Shown in pieces: positions 7,070 through 10,127 of a DNA stretch of 10,127 bases. The DNA lies in the NCBI GenBank assembly GCA_902806355.1, contig CADCWI010000016.1, positions 1-10,127 of the forward strand, in the 5' to 3' direction. Under the pieces are notes generated by a model, which saw only the letters and a program-made list of their open reading frames with translations, was not told the DNA's origin and did not search any database. Positions within the stretch are counted from its first letter, which is position 1. Every line of letters begins with the position of its first letter. The position numbers and the translations under genes are program-made. Source of the stretch: an uncultured Thermomicrobiales bacterium. Lineage in GTDB: Bacteria; Chloroflexota; Chloroflexia; Thermomicrobiales; UBA6265.

Positions 7070-7978
7070 GTGAAACACATCGTGGCTGTCGATCAGTTCG
7101 AACGTCCATGGATCGAGCGCCTGTTCGATTCCGCTGACGCGATGCGACATGTCCGGGCGACGGACGGCTTGCTGCGTGATCGAATTCTGGCCACCCTCTT
7201 CTACGAGCCCTCCACGCGTACCCGGCTCAGCTTCGAATCCGCGATGCTTCGCCTCGGTGGTCAGGTTGTTTCAACCGAGAACGCAAGAGAGTTTTCGTCC
7301 GCGATCAAGGGCGAAACTGTCGAAGACACGATCCGCATCGTCAATGGTTACGCCGATGGGATCGTCATCCGGCATCACGAACAGGGCGCAGCGGCACGAG
7401 CAGCCGCCGTCTCGACCGTTCCAATCATCAACGGGGGCGATGGACCCGGTGAGCACCCGACGCAGGCGCTCCTCGACTTCTACACCATTCGCACGGAGCT
7501 CGGCGTGCTCGACGACCTCAAGGTAGCGCTGGTCGGTGACCTCCGCTTCGGCCGGGCCGTGCGATCACTCGCCCTCCTGTTCCGCCTGACCCGGAACGTG
7601 GAGCTGATTTTTGTCTCTCCAGGCGCCGTCCCAATGGGAGATGACGTGAGACAGGCACTGGGCGCCGCGGGCGTTCGCTTTCGGGACGAACCTGACCTCG
7701 GCAAGGCACTCACCGAAGCCGACGTCGTGTACCAAACTCGTATCCAGCGGGAACGCTTCGCTACCCAGCAGGAATACGACGCCGCCCACGGCATCTACAT
7801 CATCGACGAAGAACACCTTGCCCATCTCGGGCCAAATGCGATCATCCTTCATCCGCTTCCGCGCGTCGACGAAATCGCGCCTGAAGTTGACGCCGACCCT
7901 CGTGCCGCCTACTTTCGACAGGCGCACAACGGCGTGTTCATTCGCATGGCGCTCCTGGCCGAACTGATGACCGGATGA
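7070..7978 (+). CDS. pyrB: Aspartate carbamoyltransferase catalytic chain
   Basis: A 302-residue ATCase (314 if ATG 7034 is used; the E. coli chain has about 310). It joins carbamoyl phosphate and L-aspartate to form N-carbamoyl-aspartate, the committed step of pyrimidine synthesis in the cytoplasm. The carbamoyl-phosphate loop STRTR is at 48-52 within FYEPSTRTRLSFE. SSAIKGE carries the Ser and Lys (Lys80) that reach into the neighbouring subunit's active site. IRHHEQGAA supplies Arg101, and HPTQALLDFYT supplies His129 and Gln132. Arg162 in GDLRFGRAV and Arg224 in YQTRIQRERF are the aspartate-binding arginines, and HPLPRVDEIA (261 on) is the C-terminal signature. HPTQ rather than HPCQ separates it from ornithine carbamoyltransferase. 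No pyrI, pyrC or carAB is adjacent, so the gene looks stand-alone here. It converges on the MFS gene with 7 bases between their stops. Confidence 0.96.
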   Translation: MKHIVAVDQFERPWIERLFDSADAMRHVRATDGLLRDRILATLFYEPSTRTRLSFESAMLRLGGQVVSTENAREFSSAIKGETVEDTIRIVNGYADGIVIRHHEQGAAARAAAVSTVPIINGGDGPGEHPTQALLDFYTIRTELGVLDDLKVALVGDLRFGRAVRSLALLFRLTRNVELIFVSPGAVPMGDDVRQALGAAGVRFRDEPDLGKALTEADVVYQTRIQRERFATQQEYDAAHGIYIIDEEHLAHLGPNAIILHPLPRVDEIAPEVDADPRAAYFRQAHNGVFIRMALLAELMTG

Positions 7979-7985
7979 AGTCGGG

Positions 7986-9380
7986 TCAGGCCGGGTGATC
8001 CCTGATCGGGGGAAGAGATTCGGGCCCCTGACGGTGCCGCCGGCGCACGCGTTCCCAACGCGCCCGTTCCGCATTTCGCCGGTGAAGCAGGCTTGACAGG
8101 CCGAATCCACCTACCAGCATCGCCACGATCAGGAGCACGTTGACGACGCCGAAGAGATCGGCAAACGCGGCCGCGAAAAAGATCGGGATGAACGCCATCG
8201 TGTTGGAGATCGTGAAGAACGTTGCGTAGACCCGTGCTCGCACGGACTCGTGCGATCGCTCCTGGAGCATTGTCTGGGAGGGCACGAGGATGAACGCGTT
8301 GCAGACGCCAAGGAGAATGGCGAAGAGTCCGGCGATCGTGGCGACGGCGACAACCGGTGTCGACAACAGCCAGAACAGATCGAGGATCCAGCGCGAAAGC
8401 GCCATCAGGCCCAGCATCACCCCGGCGAGCGTCAGGGATACATCGATCAGCCAGTCGCGGCCAATTCGCCGCATCACGCGAGGCACAAGGAGCACCCCGA
8501 GAAACACACCTGCCCCCGCAGGACCGACGACGTAGCCGATGTCCTCCTTCGGCAACCCGATCACCGAGGTGATGAAGTCCGGTCCGAGCGCCGCGACCAT
8601 CAGGAACGTTGTGGATGCTAGCGTCAAGTAACTGATCGCCCGCATCAACATCGGATCCTGCAGGATGTACAGCAAGCCTTCCTTGATGTCGGCCCAGAGC
8701 CGCGACATGGTGGAGCCCGTTGCCACGTTGGCCGGCACAGCGGTCACTGGAGTCTCGGGAAGCGTCATCACCAGCGCTGCGCACAGGACATAGATGCCGA
8801 TCGTGATCACGAACACGCCATCGACCCCGATCGTCTTGATCAGGACTGGTCCCGCCAGGGCAAAGCCGATCAGTTGAGCAGCCGTGGACGTCAGATTGAA
8901 CATGGCATTCGCCGAAAGAAGCTGGGATCTTGGCGTGATCGACGGGATGGTGGCACCGAGAACCGGGGCGAAGAACTGGCCCGCGATGCCGAAGAGGAAG
9001 GTCACCACATAGTAGGCGCCGAGAATCGTCTCGACATGCCAGCCGGGGCGGATCACCAGAAAGAGCAGGACGGCTCCGGCACGAGCGACATTGAGGAGAG
9101 CCATCAGCGTGCGCTTGTTCGAGCGGTCGGCGATGACTCCGGCAAGTGGTCCAAACAGCACTGCGGGAAGCGAGAACGCCAGGATCACCAGGCTGATAGC
9201 GGTGTTCGCCTGTGGCAGGTCATGAACGTCGACGACGTCTCGCACGCGGAGCAGTAGCGAGAAGTTGATGATGTTCTGCGCCGTCTGGGAAATCGCCTGC
9301 ACAATCCAGAGACGCAGGAACGGACCGTTCCGAAGAACGGCCCGTATGGAATCGTCAGATGGTCCTGGCGTCCTGCTCAT
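7986..9380 (-). CDS. Major facilitator superfamily exporter, EntS/DHA3-like
   Basis: A 464-residue, roughly 12-helix MFS transporter. The loop between helices 2 and 3 has the MFS signature GPLAGVIADRSNKR (77-90), and the N-terminal FLRLWIVQAISQTAQNIINF is typical of the DHA3/EntS-like drug or siderophore exporter group. A central cytoplasmic loop (about 215-240) splits two six-helix halves. The C-terminus is a strongly basic tail, HRRNAERARWERVRRRHRQ. Substrate cannot be read from sequence; a proton-driven efflux role is an inference from family. Its ATG overlaps the TGA of the DUF951 gene as ATGA and has no good Shine-Dalgarno of its own, so translation is probably coupled to that gene. The 3' end lies 7 bases from the pyrB stop; a weak inverted repeat (TCAGG 7986-7990 / CCTGA 8001-8005) sits over the end. 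Confidence 0.88.
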   Translation of the reverse strand: MSRTPGPSDDSIRAVLRNGPFLRLWIVQAISQTAQNIINFSLLLRVRDVVDVHDLPQANTAISLVILAFSLPAVLFGPLAGVIADRSNKRTLMALLNVARAGAVLLFLVIRPGWHVETILGAYYVVTFLFGIAGQFFAPVLGATIPSITPRSQLLSANAMFNLTSTAAQLIGFALAGPVLIKTIGVDGVFVITIGIYVLCAALVMTLPETPVTAVPANVATGSTMSRLWADIKEGLLYILQDPMLMRAISYLTLASTTFLMVAALGPDFITSVIGLPKEDIGYVVGPAGAGVFLGVLLVPRVMRRIGRDWLIDVSLTLAGVMLGLMALSRWILDLFWLLSTPVVAVATIAGLFAILLGVCNAFILVPSQTMLQERSHESVRARVYATFFTISNTMAFIPIFFAAAFADLFGVVNVLLIVAMLVGGFGLSSLLHRRNAERARWERVRRRHRQGPESLPPIRDHPA

Positions 9381-9631
9381 GCTCGATCGGTTTCGACGAC
9401 GGCCTCCTCCAGACCAGGTTCAGGCGCTTCCGGACCTCGCGAGACGAAGAGCTTGAGACGTTTCTCGATGGTCCGCCTCGGCAGCAGCACCCGTCGCCCA
9501 CACGTGAGGCACCGGATCCCGATGTCGGCTCCGATCCGCACTACCCGCCAGTCGTACGACCCGCATGGATGTGGTTTCCGAAGACGAACCACATCATCTA
9601 TGAAAAATGGAACTGGCTCCTTGAGTTGCAT
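9377..9631 (-). CDS. DUF951 family protein
   Basis: An 84-residue small protein matching DUF951, a family of unknown function found mainly in Firmicutes and Chloroflexota. The core VRLRKPHPCGSYDWRVVRIG (residues 15-34) and the following ADIGIRCLTCGRRVLLPR are the family signature. His21, Cys23 and the CxxC pair Cys41/Cys44 look like a small zinc-ribbon-type site; metal binding is inferred. The residues after about 70 (an acidic PEAPEPGLEEAVVETD tail) lie outside the usual core. It sits 19 bases after ybaB and overlaps the MFS gene by four bases, so it is the middle gene of a likely operon. No clear ribosome binding site precedes its ATG, which again fits coupled translation. Function is not known; a nucleic-acid-related role is only suggested by the basic, zinc-ribbon-like core. 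Confidence 0.88.
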   Translation of the reverse strand: MQLKEPVPFFIDDVVRLRKPHPCGSYDWRVVRIGADIGIRCLTCGRRVLLPRRTIEKRLKLFVSRGPEAPEPGLEEAVVETDRA

Positions 9632-9650
9632 GACCGGCCCGCTTCTCGAC

Positions 9651-9953
9651 CTACATCAGTCCGGGAATCTTCATGCCGCCTGTCAGCGCGCTCATCTTGT
9701 CCTCGGCCAGTGCCTGCGCCTTCTCCATCGCATCCTGCACCGCGGTCACGATCAGGTCCTCGAGCATTTCGACATCTTCGGGATCTACCGCCGACGGATC
9801 GATCTTAATGGATCGGAATTCCCGCTGGCCGTTGACCTCGGCACGGACTACCCCGCCGCCAGAGGTACCTTCGATCGTGGTTTGCTCCAGCTCCTGCTGG
9901 ATCTTGGCCATCCGATTCTGCATCTGCTGGATCATCTTCATGTTCGGTTGCAT
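9651..9953 (-). CDS. ybaB: YbaB/EbfC family nucleoid-associated protein
   Basis: A 100-residue member of the YbaB/EbfC family, small dimeric DNA-binding proteins that coat or bridge the nucleoid and are often linked to recombination genes. The N-terminal helix (NMKMIQQMQNRMAKIQQEL), the central sheet with GGGVVRAEVNGQREFRSIKI, the DPSAVDPEDVEMLEDLIV segment and the closing helix ending in a Gly/Met/Pro-rich tail (GGMKIPGLM) all match the family in order and length. ATG 9953 is chosen because GGAG lies six bases upstream; upstream in-frame starts at 9965 (ATG, site too close) and 10007 (GTG) would add non-family residues. In many bacteria this gene sits between dnaX and recR; here the next gene is DUF951 instead, and no recR is seen in the window. 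It leads a likely three-gene operon. Confidence 0.93.
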   Translation of the reverse strand: MQPNMKMIQQMQNRMAKIQQELEQTTIEGTSGGGVVRAEVNGQREFRSIKIDPSAVDPEDVEMLEDLIVTAVQDAMEKAQALAEDKMSALTGGMKIPGLM

Positions 9954-10028
9954 CGGGTTCTCCATCTCTTCCAAAGCACTCGCGGCGGTGTGTCCAAAAT
10001 CGCCCACAAGAACACTTCACTTCACGAA

Positions 10029-10034
10029 AGTATA
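10029..10034 (-). promoter_or_regulatory. Candidate -10 box upstream of ybaB
   Basis: On the minus strand these bases read TATACT, five of six matches to TATAAT. Transcription would start near 10022, giving a leader of about 70 bases to the ybaB ATG. The only TTGACA in the area (minus strand, 10089-10094) is about 54 bases away, too far to pair with it, and no good -35 stands at normal spacing. It is supported by position and the box alone. Confidence 0.35.
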
Positions 10035-10100
10035 GCCGCTCCATGCGCAGACACCGCTGAACCTTGAGTGGCGGCCCGCGCCCGCGCTTGTCAACTGCCG

Positions 10101-10118
10101 GCTCGCGAACGCGCGAGC
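10101..10118. repeat. 7-bp perfect hairpin at the right edge
   Basis: GCTCGCG (10101-10107) pairs with CGCGAGC (10112-10118) around a four-base AACG loop. There is no T-run on either side. It may belong to the end of a gene beyond the window, or be a terminator that isolates the ybaB operon. A minus-strand frame ending in TGA near 10093 could be the tail of that gene, but it is too short to identify. Confidence 0.35.
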
Positions 10119-10127
10119 ATGTCTGTG

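Noticed and set aside
7981..8010. Inverted repeat TCAGG/CCTGA as a bidirectional terminator between pyrB and the MFS gene
   Set aside because: The stem is only five base pairs with a ten-base loop and no T-run on either strand.
7565..8110. A 181-residue minus-strand open frame bridging pyrB and the MFS gene
   Set aside because: It is antisense to conserved pyrB motifs and out of frame with the MFS gene, with no recognisable domain.
10035..10127. A signal recognition particle RNA or tRNA near ybaB, as found near dnaX in some bacteria
   Set aside because: Neither strand shows the conserved SRP GGAAG/tetraloop region or a tRNA T-loop and acceptor pairing.

Overview
The window is GC-rich chromosomal DNA packed with ordinary bacterial genes on both strands. 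There is no sign of a phage, insertion sequence, CRISPR array, rRNA or tRNA. The gene set suggests a member of Chloroflexota, perhaps Thermomicrobia-like: separate secD and secF, a membrane pyrophosphatase with the potassium-independent signature, a DUF951 protein, a stand-alone pyrB and several non-ATG starts. This placement is an inference from gene content and protein style, not from a marker gene.

Left part, plus strand (1-4539): the 3' part of secD, cut by the window edge, is followed after 34 bases by secF. Together they encode the SecDF subunits that use the proton gradient to pull proteins through the Sec channel. After a 171-base gap holding a long perfect inverted repeat comes hppA, a proton-pumping membrane pyrophosphatase that turns biosynthetic pyrophosphate into proton motive force. 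SecDF consumes the gradient that HppA helps build, so the neighbourhood is energetically coherent. A shared operon is not proven.

Middle part (4661-7978): an FAD-dependent amine-oxidase-fold oxidoreductase on the plus strand and an MBL-fold hydrolase on the minus strand converge and share a CTAG as both stop codons. The MBL gene is divergent from pyrB (aspartate carbamoyltransferase, step two of pyrimidine synthesis). The region between them carries a 10-bp palindrome and a -10-like box.

Right part, minus strand (7986-9953): ybaB/ebfC, a DUF951 gene and an MFS exporter form a tight three-gene set read right to left. The spacings are 19 bases and then a 4-base ATGA overlap. The MFS gene ends 7 bases from the end of convergent pyrB.

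I did not find a convincing undescribed system. The points most worth checking are the ybaB-DUF951-MFS linkage, the inverted repeat before hppA, the winged-helix-like tail on the MBL protein and the divergent region with its palindrome.
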